Shown here: positions 26,485 to 34,137 of the stretch, piece after piece
How positions within the stretch are numbered: position 1 is the first letter of the stretch
Layout: every line of letters starts with the position of its first letter
Assembly: GCF_963674635.1 (NCBI RefSeq)
Contig: NZ_OY771475.1
Coordinates: 1,922,001-1,986,000, forward strand
Origin: Breoghania sp.
Lineage (GTDB): Bacteria > Pseudomonadota > Alphaproteobacteria > Rhizobiales > Stappiaceae
Length of the DNA: 64,000 bases
Direction of reading: 5' to 3'
Notes under the pieces: model-generated
What the model saw: the letters and a program-made list of their open reading frames with translations, nothing else
What the model was told of the DNA's origin: nothing
Database searches by the model: none
Program-made: the position numbers and the translations under genes

Positions 26485-27375
26485 ATGAAGGGCATCATTC
26501 TCGCCGGCGGGCTCGGGACGCGGCTGCATCCGGTCACACAGACGATCTCCAAGCAGCTGTTGCCGGTCTATGACAAGCCGATGATCTATTATCCGCTGTC
26601 GACGCTGATGCTGGCGGGCATTCGCGAGGTGCTGATCATCTCCTCGCCGCGCTCGCTACCGCTTTACCGCGAATTGCTGGGCGATGGCAGCGACTGGGGC
26701 ATTTCCATCGACTATGCCGAGCAGCCCGCCCCCGACGGACTGGCGCAGGCTTTTCTGATCGGCGAGCGCTTCATCGATGGCGATCCTTGCGCGCTGGCGC
26801 TGGGCGACAACATCTTCCATGCCGCCGGTTTCACGCAGGTGCTGCAGCAGGCAGCCCAGCTGAAACACGGCGCCGCCGTCTTTGCCTATCCGGTCGCCGA
26901 TCCGCGCGCCTTCGGCGTGGTGGAGATGGATGAGAACGGACGCGCGATCTCGCTTGAGGAGAAACCCCAGCAGCCGAAGTCGAACCTCGCGGTCACGGGG
27001 CTCTATTTCTACGATGCAGACGTGGTGGAGATCGCACATGACGTGCAGCCCTCGCATCGCGGCGAACTGGAAATCACCTCCGTCAACGCGGCCTACATGA
27101 AGCGCGGCGATCTCAAGGTCGTGCGGCTTCAGCGCGGCACCGCATGGCTGGACACCGGCACGGCGGACAGCCTTCTGGCAGCCGCCAATTACGTTCAGAC
27201 GGTGGAACTGCGCCAAGGCTACAAGATCGCCTGCCCGGAAGAAATCGCATGGCGGCTCGGCTATATCGGAAAGGACCATGTCCTTCGCCTGGCCGCGCGG
27301 CTCAACAACAGCTACGGCGAATATCTGACGACGGTCGTGGAACAGAATTTCACGACAACCGACACGGGCCTTTGA
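26485..27375 (+). CDS. rfbA: Glucose-1-phosphate thymidylyltransferase
   Basis: First enzyme of dTDP-L-rhamnose synthesis: glucose-1-phosphate plus dTTP gives dTDP-glucose plus diphosphate. Length 296 aa, as usual for RmlA. Motifs: GIILAGGLGTRLHPVTQTIS (3-22) for nucleotide binding, KQLLPVYDKPMIYYPLS, EQPAPDGLAQAF, ALGDNIF with the metal-binding Asp, and AWLDTGTADSL. Start ATG 26485 follows AAGGGAT; an in-frame ATG 30 bases earlier has no better site. It is first in the order rfbA-rfbC-rfbB-rfbD, all on the + strand with short gaps or overlaps, so they form one operon. RmlA is normally feedback-inhibited by dTDP-rhamnose at the enzyme level. Very secure call. Confidence 0.97.
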   Translation: MKGIILAGGLGTRLHPVTQTISKQLLPVYDKPMIYYPLSTLMLAGIREVLIISSPRSLPLYRELLGDGSDWGISIDYAEQPAPDGLAQAFLIGERFIDGDPCALALGDNIFHAAGFTQVLQQAAQLKHGAAVFAYPVADPRAFGVVEMDENGRAISLEEKPQQPKSNLAVTGLYFYDADVVEIAHDVQPSHRGELEITSVNAAYMKRGDLKVVRLQRGTAWLDTGTADSLLAAANYVQTVELRQGYKIACPEEIAWRLGYIGKDHVLRLAARLNNSYGEYLTTVVEQNFTTTDTGL

Positions 27376-27449
27376 ACGGACATCGGCCGGCAGCCCTCGC
27401 CCCGGCGCTTTGCCAGCCTAGATAGAGAGAACGAAGGGAGACATAAGGC

Positions 27450-28013
27450 GTGGAGGTGACGACATTTCATATCGAGGGGCCACGGCTCCTGTCGCCGGTG
27501 AAGCACGGGGACAAGCGTGGCTTTTTTTCAGAAGTTTATAACAAGGCGCGTCTGGCCGAAGCCGGCATCACGGCAGATTTCGTTCAGGACAACCATTCCT
27601 ATTCCGCAGAGCGCGGGGTCATCAGAGGGCTTCATTTTCAAAGCCCGCCCCATGCGCAAGGCAAACTGGTGCGGGTCACGCGCGGGGTGGCGCTCGACGT
27701 GATCGTGGACATCCGCCACGGCTCGCCCACCTTCGGAGAGCATCTGGCGGTCGAGCTGAGCGCGGAAAACTGGCGACAGTTCTGGGTGCCGCCAGGCTTT
27801 GCCCATGCCTTCTGCACGCTCAGCAAGGACGTGGAATTTCTCTACAAGGTCAGCGGCTATTACGCCCCCGACTGCGATTTCGGGCTCGCTTTCGATGACC
27901 CGGATCTCGGCATCGATTGGCCCGTCGCGCCGGAAGAGGCCATCCTTTCCGACAAGGACCGCAAGCACCCGCGTCTGAAAGACCTGCCAGTGCATTTCCA
28001 GTATGACGATTGA
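27450..28013 (+). CDS. rfbC: dTDP-4-dehydrorhamnose 3,5-epimerase
   Basis: Third step of the rhamnose pathway (double epimerisation of dTDP-4-keto-6-deoxyglucose), 187 aa, cupin fold. Recognised by SEVYNKARLAEAGI, the catalytic-histidine strand GVIRGLHFQSPPHAQGKLVR, VALDVIVDIRHGSPTFGEH, and FWVPPGFAHAFCTLSKDVEF. The start is GTG at 27450, supported by GAAGGGAG about 10 bases upstream; no suitable ATG exists. It lies 74 bases after rfbA and slightly before rfbB. Confidence 0.97.
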   Translation: MEVTTFHIEGPRLLSPVKHGDKRGFFSEVYNKARLAEAGITADFVQDNHSYSAERGVIRGLHFQSPPHAQGKLVRVTRGVALDVIVDIRHGSPTFGEHLAVELSAENWRQFWVPPGFAHAFCTLSKDVEFLYKVSGYYAPDCDFGLAFDDPDLGIDWPVAPEEAILSDKDRKHPRLKDLPVHFQYDD

Positions 28014-28063
28014 CGCATGATCCCTTTTTCAAAACCCATTTCGATCCTGACGGAGACAACGCA

Positions 28064-29143
28064 TTGCAAAGCTCCCTGAACCAAGACGTGAAGACCGTCC
28101 TCGTGACCGGCGGGGCCGGGTTCATCGGATCGGCGGTCTGCCGCCATCTGGTGGGTGACCTCGGCCTCAAGGTGGTGAATGTCGACAAGCTCACCTATGC
28201 CGCCAATCTCGCCTCCCTCGCACCCATAGAGGGAAACCCGCTCTATACGTTCGAGAAGGCCGACATCTGTGACGGCGTGGCGCTGAAGCGGATTTTCGAG
28301 GCCCACCGCCCGGATGCCGTGATGCATCTGGCGGCGGAAAGTCATGTGGACCGCTCCATCACGGGCGCGGCGGATTTCATCGAGACCAACATCACCGGCT
28401 CGTTCCGCCTTCTGGAGGCGGCACGCGGCTATCGCGACAGCCTGCCGGGTTCGCAAGCCGACGCCTTCCGCTATCTGCATGTCTCCACCGATGAGGTTTA
28501 CGGATCGCTGGGGGCTGACGGGCTCTTCAGCGAGGAGACGGCCTATGATCCCTCCTCGCCCTATTCGGCCTCCAAGGCCGCGTCCGATCATCTGGCGACC
28601 GCCTGGCACCGCACCTACGGCCTGCCGGTGGTGATTTCCAACTGCTCCAACAATTACGGGCCCTACCATTTCCCGGAAAAGCTCATTCCGCTGGTGATCC
28701 TGAACGCGCTGGAAGGCAAGGAACTGCCGATCTACGGCACGGGTGCCAATATTCGCGACTGGCTCTATGTGGAAGATCACGCCCGCGCGCTCCACACGAT
28801 CCTGACGAGAGGACGGCTCGGCGAGAAATACAATGTGGGCGGGCGCAACGAGCACACCAATCTCGATGTGGTCAGGCGGATCTGCGAGACGCTGGACCGG
28901 CTCGCGCCCCGCGACCACGCCCATGCGGACCTGATCACCTTCGTCGCCGACAGGCCCGGCCACGATGCGCGCTATGCCATCGATGCCACGAAGCTTGAGA
29001 ACGAGCTTGGCTGGCGGGCGCAAGAGACCTTCGAGACCGGCCTTGAAAAGACGGTGCGCTGGTATCTCGACAACGAGGCATGGTGGCGCCCCTTGCGGGA
29101 GAAGACCTATGGCGGGGAAAGACTGGGGTTGTTGAAGGCATGA
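28064..29143 (+). CDS. rfbB: dTDP-glucose 4,6-dehydratase
   Basis: Second step: NAD-dependent conversion of dTDP-glucose to dTDP-4-keto-6-deoxyglucose. Extended SDR fold, 359 aa: Rossmann motif VTGGAGFIGSAVCRHL, VDKLTYAANLASL, catalytic STDEVYGSL (Thr-Asp-Glu triad typical of RmlB), active-site YSASKAASDHL (YxxxK), and NCSNNYGPYHFPEKLIPL. The start is uncertain: TTG 28064 has GGAGA seven bases upstream and gives a normal N-terminus (QSSLNQDVKTVLVTG); a TTG at 28010 overlapping the rfbC stop would add 18 residues. The stop overlaps rfbD as ATGA. Confidence 0.96.
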   Translation: MQSSLNQDVKTVLVTGGAGFIGSAVCRHLVGDLGLKVVNVDKLTYAANLASLAPIEGNPLYTFEKADICDGVALKRIFEAHRPDAVMHLAAESHVDRSITGAADFIETNITGSFRLLEAARGYRDSLPGSQADAFRYLHVSTDEVYGSLGADGLFSEETAYDPSSPYSASKAASDHLATAWHRTYGLPVVISNCSNNYGPYHFPEKLIPLVILNALEGKELPIYGTGANIRDWLYVEDHARALHTILTRGRLGEKYNVGGRNEHTNLDVVRRICETLDRLAPRDHAHADLITFVADRPGHDARYAIDATKLENELGWRAQETFETGLEKTVRWYLDNEAWWRPLREKTYGGERLGLLKA

Positions 29144-30048
29144 ACACAAGCCCAAGGCTTCTTGTGGTCGGGCGCAGCGGACAGGTTGCGCAGGCACTTG
29201 CCGAGCGCGCCGCCTTGCGCGGCGTGCCGCTTCTGGCACTGGGGCGCGAGACGCTCGACCTCGCAAGCTTCACAGGATTGCCGGAAGCAGCCCTCGCGTT
29301 CCAGCCGACGGCCGTCATCAATGCCGCCGCCTTCACCGCCGTCGACAAGGCGGAGGAGAGCCGCGAGGAGGCCTTCGCGATCAATGCGCACGGCGCCGGG
29401 CGGCTGGCCGAGGCCGTACGCGCCCTCAGTGTTCCCTTCCTCCACCTCTCCACCGATTACGTCTATGACGGCTCGAAAGCCGCCCCTTATGTGGAGACGG
29501 ATCCGACCGGGCCGCTCGGCGTCTATGGCACGTCCAAGCTTTCGGGCGAAGACGCGGTGATTGCGGCGCATCCGCAGGCGCTCGTCTTCCGCACCGCGTG
29601 GGTCTACAGCCCCTTTGGCGGCAATTTCGTGAAGACCATGTTGCGCCTTGCCGCGACCAGGGATCGTCTCACCGTGGTGGACGACCAGATCGGATCGCCC
29701 ACCTCCGCCTTCGACATTGCCGATGCGCTTTTGGGCGTTGCCCGTTCCATCGGCTATGAGGGCATGAAGGGCCGGGCTGGCATCTATCACCTTGCGGGTG
29801 GGGGGGAGACGTCGTGGTGCGGCTTTGCCCGTGTGATCTTCAAGGCCTCCGCGGCCCTCGGCGGGCCGAGCCTTGAGGTGGAGCCGATCACCACTGCGCA
29901 ATATCCGACACCTGCGCGCCGTCCGGCCAATTCACGGCTCGACTGTTCCAAGCTGGAAGACGCCTTCTCGCTCACCCTGCCACCCTGGCAGGACAGCCTG
30001 AAGCCGATTGTCGAACGCCTTGTCAGCGAGGCTGTGGCGGAGGCCTGA
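29140..30048 (+). CDS. rfbD: dTDP-4-dehydrorhamnose reductase
   Basis: Last enzyme: NADPH reduction to dTDP-L-rhamnose, 302 aa. Seen are the dinucleotide motif LLVVGRSGQVAQALAERA, INAAAFTAVDKAEE, LSTDYVYDGSKAAPYVETDP, active-site YGTSKLSGEDAV (YxxxK), TAWVYSPFGGNFVKTML and DDQIGSPTSAFDIADAL. The start at 29140 overlaps the rfbB stop (ATGA), so translation is coupled. The operon ends here, with a convergent glycosyltransferase gene ending only 3 bases beyond. Confidence 0.96.
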   Translation: MNTSPRLLVVGRSGQVAQALAERAALRGVPLLALGRETLDLASFTGLPEAALAFQPTAVINAAAFTAVDKAEESREEAFAINAHGAGRLAEAVRALSVPFLHLSTDYVYDGSKAAPYVETDPTGPLGVYGTSKLSGEDAVIAAHPQALVFRTAWVYSPFGGNFVKTMLRLAATRDRLTVVDDQIGSPTSAFDIADALLGVARSIGYEGMKGRAGIYHLAGGGETSWCGFARVIFKASAALGGPSLEVEPITTAQYPTPARRPANSRLDCSKLEDAFSLTLPPWQDSLKPIVERLVSEAVAEA

Positions 30049-30051
30049 GGG

Positions 30052-31080
30052 TCACAGATCAAGGCCCAGCTGCTGCGCCCAGAAGCGGCGCTGCGGCGCA
30101 GGATCGTTCAGGATGGCGGCGCTTGCCCGCGCGCGCACCTGCATGGCGCGCAAGGCGGCGGGATCCTCCAGCGCGCTCAGGATCGCCGCCACCCAGGCCG
30201 CCTCGTCATTTTCCACCAGCAGCCCAGTCTCGCCATGGCCGATATGGTCGGCAAACGCCCAATCGGCGCTATAGAGCCCGACCGCGCCCAGCATCGCGTG
30301 CTCGATCACCTTGTTGATGGAACGGCCCTGATTGAAGGGCGTGTCGAGCATGGGATAGAGCGCCAGATGGAAGCGCAGGCGCGCATGACGGGCGCGATGC
30401 AGCGACCAGGGCAGCGGACGGCGCAGACGCAGGCGCGGATGGCCATCCAGCGATGTGCCGAGCTTCTTGCGCGCGATCATGGTCACGCGCACATCGTCGC
30501 GTTTCGCCAGAACGGCCTGAAGCACATTGGAGACGAAGGCCCGGTCTGCCCCGTGGGTGACCGACCCGAGATAGGCGATGTCGATGACACCGCCGGTCTC
30601 CAACGCCTTGAAATGGGCATCCGTCGGCGCATCGCCTGCCCAGACCGGGCCGATTTGCACCGTTTCATGGCTGGCCGCGAATTTGTCGGCCAGATGCTGG
30701 CTTGGCACGACGATGGTCCGCGCGCGATCCACAAGGGCGCGGTACTGGCCATCGCGCAGGCGCTTCAACCGCGCGCGATAGTCGCCGGGAAGCGTGGTGT
30801 CGCGATCGGCCGCATCCAGATCGTCGTCGATCACATAGGTGAGCTTCAGCGCCGGATCGCCCAGAAGGGCGTCAATGACACGGGGCGTGTCGCGGCGGCA
30901 GACGACGGCCTGATCACCGTGAAGAAAACTGTTCGCCCCGATGCGGCGCACCACAGGTGTGCGGCGCCCCGGCGTGGGGCGCACCCAGTCGCAGCAGGCA
31001 TTGGCGAAATAGAGGTCGGTGGTCGGGATCGCGCGACTGGCGCGGGCAATCCGGCCCAGATTCTGCCAAACGGTGCGCAA
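30052..31080 (-). CDS. Glycosyltransferase, GT4-like
   Basis: A 342-aa protein with a GT-B fold look. The C-terminal nucleotide-binding half includes DIAYLGSVTHGADRAFVSNV (a glycine loop after a strand), a basic patch LRLRRPLPWSLHRARHAR, the acidic-loop region LDTPFNQGRSINKVIEHAMLGA where GT4 enzymes bind the donor, and HGETGLLVENDEAAW. The N-terminal half has LTYVIDDDLDAAD, a feature of some GTs that act on surface polysaccharides. It is convergent with rfbD (3-base gap). The start codon is TTG 31080 with GGGGAAG about 5 bases upstream; no earlier ATG fits. Donor and acceptor are unknown, but its position suggests it uses the same glycan pathway as the rhamnose operon. Confidence 0.83.
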   Translation of the reverse strand: MRTVWQNLGRIARASRAIPTTDLYFANACCDWVRPTPGRRTPVVRRIGANSFLHGDQAVVCRRDTPRVIDALLGDPALKLTYVIDDDLDAADRDTTLPGDYRARLKRLRDGQYRALVDRARTIVVPSQHLADKFAASHETVQIGPVWAGDAPTDAHFKALETGGVIDIAYLGSVTHGADRAFVSNVLQAVLAKRDDVRVTMIARKKLGTSLDGHPRLRLRRPLPWSLHRARHARLRFHLALYPMLDTPFNQGRSINKVIEHAMLGAVGLYSADWAFADHIGHGETGLLVENDEAAWVAAILSALEDPAALRAMQVRARASAAILNDPAPQRRFWAQQLGLDL

Positions 31081-31280
31081 CCGGCTTCCCCTCTTGAGCC
31101 CCTCGCCGTTCAGGCGTTCAGGACCGCATCGTCTCTTTCATCGTCTGTAGAACGTTGAAAGGACGGCGGCAAGGCTGCAAGAGGACCGTCCGCAGCGTGA
31201 GATCGCAAATGGGGCGGAGAGCGGGTTTGCCATTCGGCAGTACCGGGACGCCGAGATGACGAGAGGCCGTGCCGGGTGCC

Positions 31281-31323
31281 CATCCTTTAAGACGCGGTCT
31301 GACGACCGCTCCTCAGGATGACG
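31281..31323. repeat. REP-like element, copy 3
   Basis: CATCCTTTAAGACG, hairpin GCGGTC-TGAC-GACCGC, then TCCTCAGGATGACG. It has the same orientation as the copy at 5684 and is paired with an inverted copy at 31396. Confidence 0.8.
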
Positions 31324-31395
31324 TTCTGTGTGTGGCTGGCTGTTGAGAAAGGCCACGGCTTCAGGTCATCACTGCAGATCAACCGCACCCTCAAC

Positions 31396-31437
31396 GTCAT
31401 CCTGAGGAGCCTGCGCGAGCAGGCGTCTCGAAGGATG
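31396..31437. repeat. REP-like element, copy 4 (inverted relative to copy 3)
   Basis: GTCATCCTGAGGAGC, hairpin GCCTGC-GCGA-GCAGGC, then GTCTCGAAGGATG. It pairs head-to-head with copy 3 across 72 bases in the non-coding stretch 31081-31474, which holds nothing else I recognise apart from the start region of the upstream glycosyltransferase. Confidence 0.8.
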
Positions 31438-31474
31438 GGCCGCACCTGCCGAAACGGGCTAAATCACGCCCCGC

Positions 31475-32362
31475 CTAGACCACGATCACGCCGGAATGCT
31501 TGGCCTTTTCTTCCGGTTCCACATGAATGGTGATGATGGAACCGGGCACGTCCTCGCGCAGGGCCTCCTCCACGCGGTCGCAAATCTCGTGCGCATCGGC
31601 CACCGTCATGGAGCCGGGCACAACAAGGTGAAACTCGGTGAAGGTCTTCTGGCCCGCCCGCCGGGTGCGCAGGTCATGGGCTTCCAGAGCCCCGTCTGCA
31701 TGCAGGGAAATGACATTGCGAATGCGTTCGCGAATGGCGGGCTCGGGCGCCTCGTCCATCAGCCCGCCGACGGATTCGCGCACCAGTCCCCAGCCGGACC
31801 ACAACACGTTGACGGCCACGATGGCGGCGAGCAGCGGGTCGAGGATCAGCCAGCCGGTCCAGGCAGCAAGCGCCACGCCCGCGACCACGCCGACGGAGGA
31901 CCAGACATCCGCCATGAGGTGACGGCCATCGGCATCAAGGGCGGGGGAACGATAGCGCTTTCCGGAGGAAATCAGGTAGCGCGCCCAGACGAAATTCAGG
32001 ACACCCGCAAGGCCGTTGACAACCAGACCCATGAACGGCTGATCGAGGACGCGCGGGCTCAGAAAGGCGTTCCATGCTTCGTAGAGAATGGCGATTGCCG
32101 CCAGCACGATCAGCACGCCTTCCAGCACGGCGGCGAGATATTCCGCCTTGTGGTGGCCGTAGGGGTGGTTCTGGTCGGCGGGCTTGGCGGCGTAGCGCAC
32201 CGCAAGAAACGCGGCCATGGCCGCGGCCACATTGACGATCGACTCCACAGCATCCGAATAGAGCGCCACGGACCCGGTCAGCCAGAAGGCTGCGAATTTC
32301 AGGGCCAGCACAGCCAGTCCGACAAGGACGCTGCCAAGCGCGATCTTCGTGATGTGGTTCAT
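31475..32362 (-). CDS. Cation diffusion facilitator (CDF) metal/proton antiporter
   Basis: Inner-membrane exporter of divalent metals (Zn2+, Fe2+, Co2+ or similar), 295 aa. Six membrane helices are visible. Key sites: SDAVESIVN in TM2 (Asp37), the cytosolic-loop PYGHHKAEYLAAV, and HLMADVWSS (His148, Asp152) in TM5, giving the HxxxD pattern of the transport site. The C-terminal cytoplasmic domain (ISLHADGALEAHDLRTRRAG, FHLVVPGSMTVADAHEICD, IHVEPEE) is the usual ferredoxin-like dimer that senses metal. TM2 has Asp37 but not the second Asp of FieF at +4 (Ser41 instead), so metal preference is unclear. Start ATG 32362; apparently a single gene. Confidence 0.93.
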   Translation of the reverse strand: MNHITKIALGSVLVGLAVLALKFAAFWLTGSVALYSDAVESIVNVAAAMAAFLAVRYAAKPADQNHPYGHHKAEYLAAVLEGVLIVLAAIAILYEAWNAFLSPRVLDQPFMGLVVNGLAGVLNFVWARYLISSGKRYRSPALDADGRHLMADVWSSVGVVAGVALAAWTGWLILDPLLAAIVAVNVLWSGWGLVRESVGGLMDEAPEPAIRERIRNVISLHADGALEAHDLRTRRAGQKTFTEFHLVVPGSMTVADAHEICDRVEEALREDVPGSIITIHVEPEEKAKHSGVIVV

Positions 32363-32441
32363 GTGGCAATGCGATAGGCCGCCGCGCTACGCAGGTCAAT
32401 CCGTTTGCTTTACGGATCAACAGTGCGCTCCGGCCATCGGC

Positions 32442-32840
32442 CTATTTCACATTCAGATCGAAATTGATCGAAGAGACGGTCTGATGTTGCGTGTTCGTGT
32501 AGACGAACCGACTGTAAGTCACTGAGAACCTGTCTTTCCCGCGATACCCGCGCGCGGGCGTGTATTGAATGCCAAGAAACGGCAATGGCCGCCCGGCGCA
32601 TTTGCCGCCCTTGGCGCCGATCCGCCCGGTTCCCTTGAAGAACTTGACGCTGCCATGCTGCGGCTTTTGACGAACCGTCGGCTGCGGAAATGCCATCGCG
32701 CGGCAGTTGTCGCGACCATACCATCCGAACGTGTAGACCGTTGTTGTCCGGCCTGCCTTCACCGTTTTCGAGACATTTTCGGCAGCGGCAGGCCCCGCCC
32801 CCATGACAAGCAACAGCAACACAAGGAAAAACCGGCGCAT
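32442..32840 (-). CDS. Small secreted protein of unknown function
   Basis: A 132-aa exported protein. The signal peptide is MRRFFLVLLLLVMGAGPAAA, cleaved around residue 20-22. The mature part of about 110 residues is rich in beta strands and basic residues (TTTVYTFGWYGRDNC, RQKPQHGSVKFFKGTG, IQYTPARGYRGKDRFSVTYS), with two Cys that could form a disulfide. The PARGYRGKDRFSVTY segment resembles an Ig-like repeat (xGxDxFxYT), so a small cadherin/Ig-like domain is possible. Start ATG 32840 follows GGAG by six bases; an ATG two codons upstream is the alternative. No homologue is recognised with confidence. Confidence 0.72.
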   Translation of the reverse strand: MRRFFLVLLLLVMGAGPAAAENVSKTVKAGRTTTVYTFGWYGRDNCRAMAFPQPTVRQKPQHGSVKFFKGTGRIGAKGGKCAGRPLPFLGIQYTPARGYRGKDRFSVTYSRFVYTNTQHQTVSSINFDLNVK

Positions 32841-33101
32841 GAACATCTCCGTGAAAACCAGCCGCAAGGAGCCGTCGGGAATAAAATAGTTATTTTTTAC
32901 AGTTATATTATTTGCTACCTCTGGCCAACGTGCAAGACACGATCGCCTATTCGCCGGGCCCCCTTTCGGCTCGACGCACAGGTCGATCTCCGATAAACGC
33001 ACTCTCCAGGGAGACGGCTGCGGGAGCGCAATGACCGGCGTTCATGAACGCTCAGGCAGCGGGGCGAAACGCCACAGGCCTTTTTTTGGGGGGATAAACG
33101 C

Positions 33102-34031
33102 ATGAGCGAGGCACAGGCGCGTGCGCGCGCTGAGACCACGGGCGACGAAACGCAGTCGGCCCTTCCCGCAGACACCGGCCAGCCGCTTTACGCCGCCGCC
33201 TGGATGCTCCTCGCCCTCCTGTCCTTTTCCGCCATGGCGGTGGCCGGGCGCGAGCTGGTGGGCCATCTCGACACTTTTTCCATCATGTTCTACCGCTCGC
33301 TGATCGGCTTTGCGGTGGTGGCCTCGGTGCTGACTGTGACGGGCAAGTTCGGGCAGGTGAAAACCCGGCGCATCGGCACCCATTTCTGGCGCAACGTGGC
33401 GCATTTCACAGGCCAGAACCTGTGGTTCTTCGCGGTCGGCTACATCACGCTCGCCCAGCTGTTCGCACTGGAATTCACCTCCCCCATCTGGGTGGCGCTG
33501 GCCGCCCCGTTCTTTCTGGGCGAGCGGTTCACGGGCTGGCGGATCGGGACGACCATCGCCGGCTTCATCGGGGTTCTCATCGTGGTCCGTCCGGGGGTCA
33601 CGGAAGTCGGCATCGGGGAGATCGCGGCGCTCGCCTCTTCCGTGTGCTTTGCCTCCAACATCATGATCACCAAGTCGCTGTCGCGCACCGAGACGACGCT
33701 CGGCATCGTCTTCTGGATGACGCTGATGCAGGCGGTGATGGCGGGCGTGATCCTGCTCGGTCAGCCCATCGTACCGGACTGGCAGGTGGTTCCCTGGGTG
33801 GTCGTGGTGGGCTTTGGCGGGCTCAGCGCGCATTTCTCGCTGGCGCGCGCCTTCCGCCATGCGGACGCCTCCGTCGTCGCGCCGATGGACTTCCTGCGCC
33901 TGCCGCTGATCGCCTTCGTCGGCGCGCTTGCCTATGCCGAAGCGCTCGATCCTTACGTCTTCATCGGCGGGGCGATCGTGTTCTTTTCAAACTATGTCAA
34001 TGTCTGGCGTGCGGGGCGCAAGGCGGCCTGA
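33102..34031 (+). CDS. DMT-superfamily transporter (EamA family)
   Basis: Inner-membrane permease of the drug/metabolite family, 309 aa. Ten hydrophobic helices form two EamA repeats (first about 28-155, second about 170-300), for example AAWMLLALLSFSAMAVAGRE, FFAVGYITLAQLFALEFTSP and FIGVLIVVRPGVTEVGIGE. Members carry amino acids, sugars, nucleotides or drugs; the substrate cannot be predicted. The hydrophilic N-terminus (27 residues) is Ala/Glu-rich. The ATG follows a G-rich run (GGGGGGAT). It is convergent with tex, with a 14-bp hairpin between them. Confidence 0.93.
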   Translation: MSEAQARARAETTGDETQSALPADTGQPLYAAAWMLLALLSFSAMAVAGRELVGHLDTFSIMFYRSLIGFAVVASVLTVTGKFGQVKTRRIGTHFWRNVAHFTGQNLWFFAVGYITLAQLFALEFTSPIWVALAAPFFLGERFTGWRIGTTIAGFIGVLIVVRPGVTEVGIGEIAALASSVCFASNIMITKSLSRTETTLGIVFWMTLMQAVMAGVILLGQPIVPDWQVVPWVVVVGFGGLSAHFSLARAFRHADASVVAPMDFLRLPLIAFVGALAYAEALDPYVFIGGAIVFFSNYVNVWRAGRKAA

Positions 34032-34041
34032 AACATGCGTT

Positions 34042-34077
34042 TCGAAGGCGTTCGAATTCTCTTTCGAACGCCTTCGA
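34042..34077. terminator. 14-bp perfect hairpin between convergent genes
   Basis: TCGAAGGCGTTCGA (34042-34055) and TCGAACGCCTTCGA (34064-34077) form a perfect stem with an 8-base loop. It lies just past the EamA gene and before the end of tex, a suitable place for a bidirectional terminator. However, neither flank has a clear T-run, so a protein-binding site or mRNA-end stabiliser is also possible. Confidence 0.6.
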
Positions 34078-34137
34078 TCAGACACTGAGTTGATTGGCCT
34101 TTCTTTTGAAGCCCCACGCAGGCTTCAAACTTCGCGC

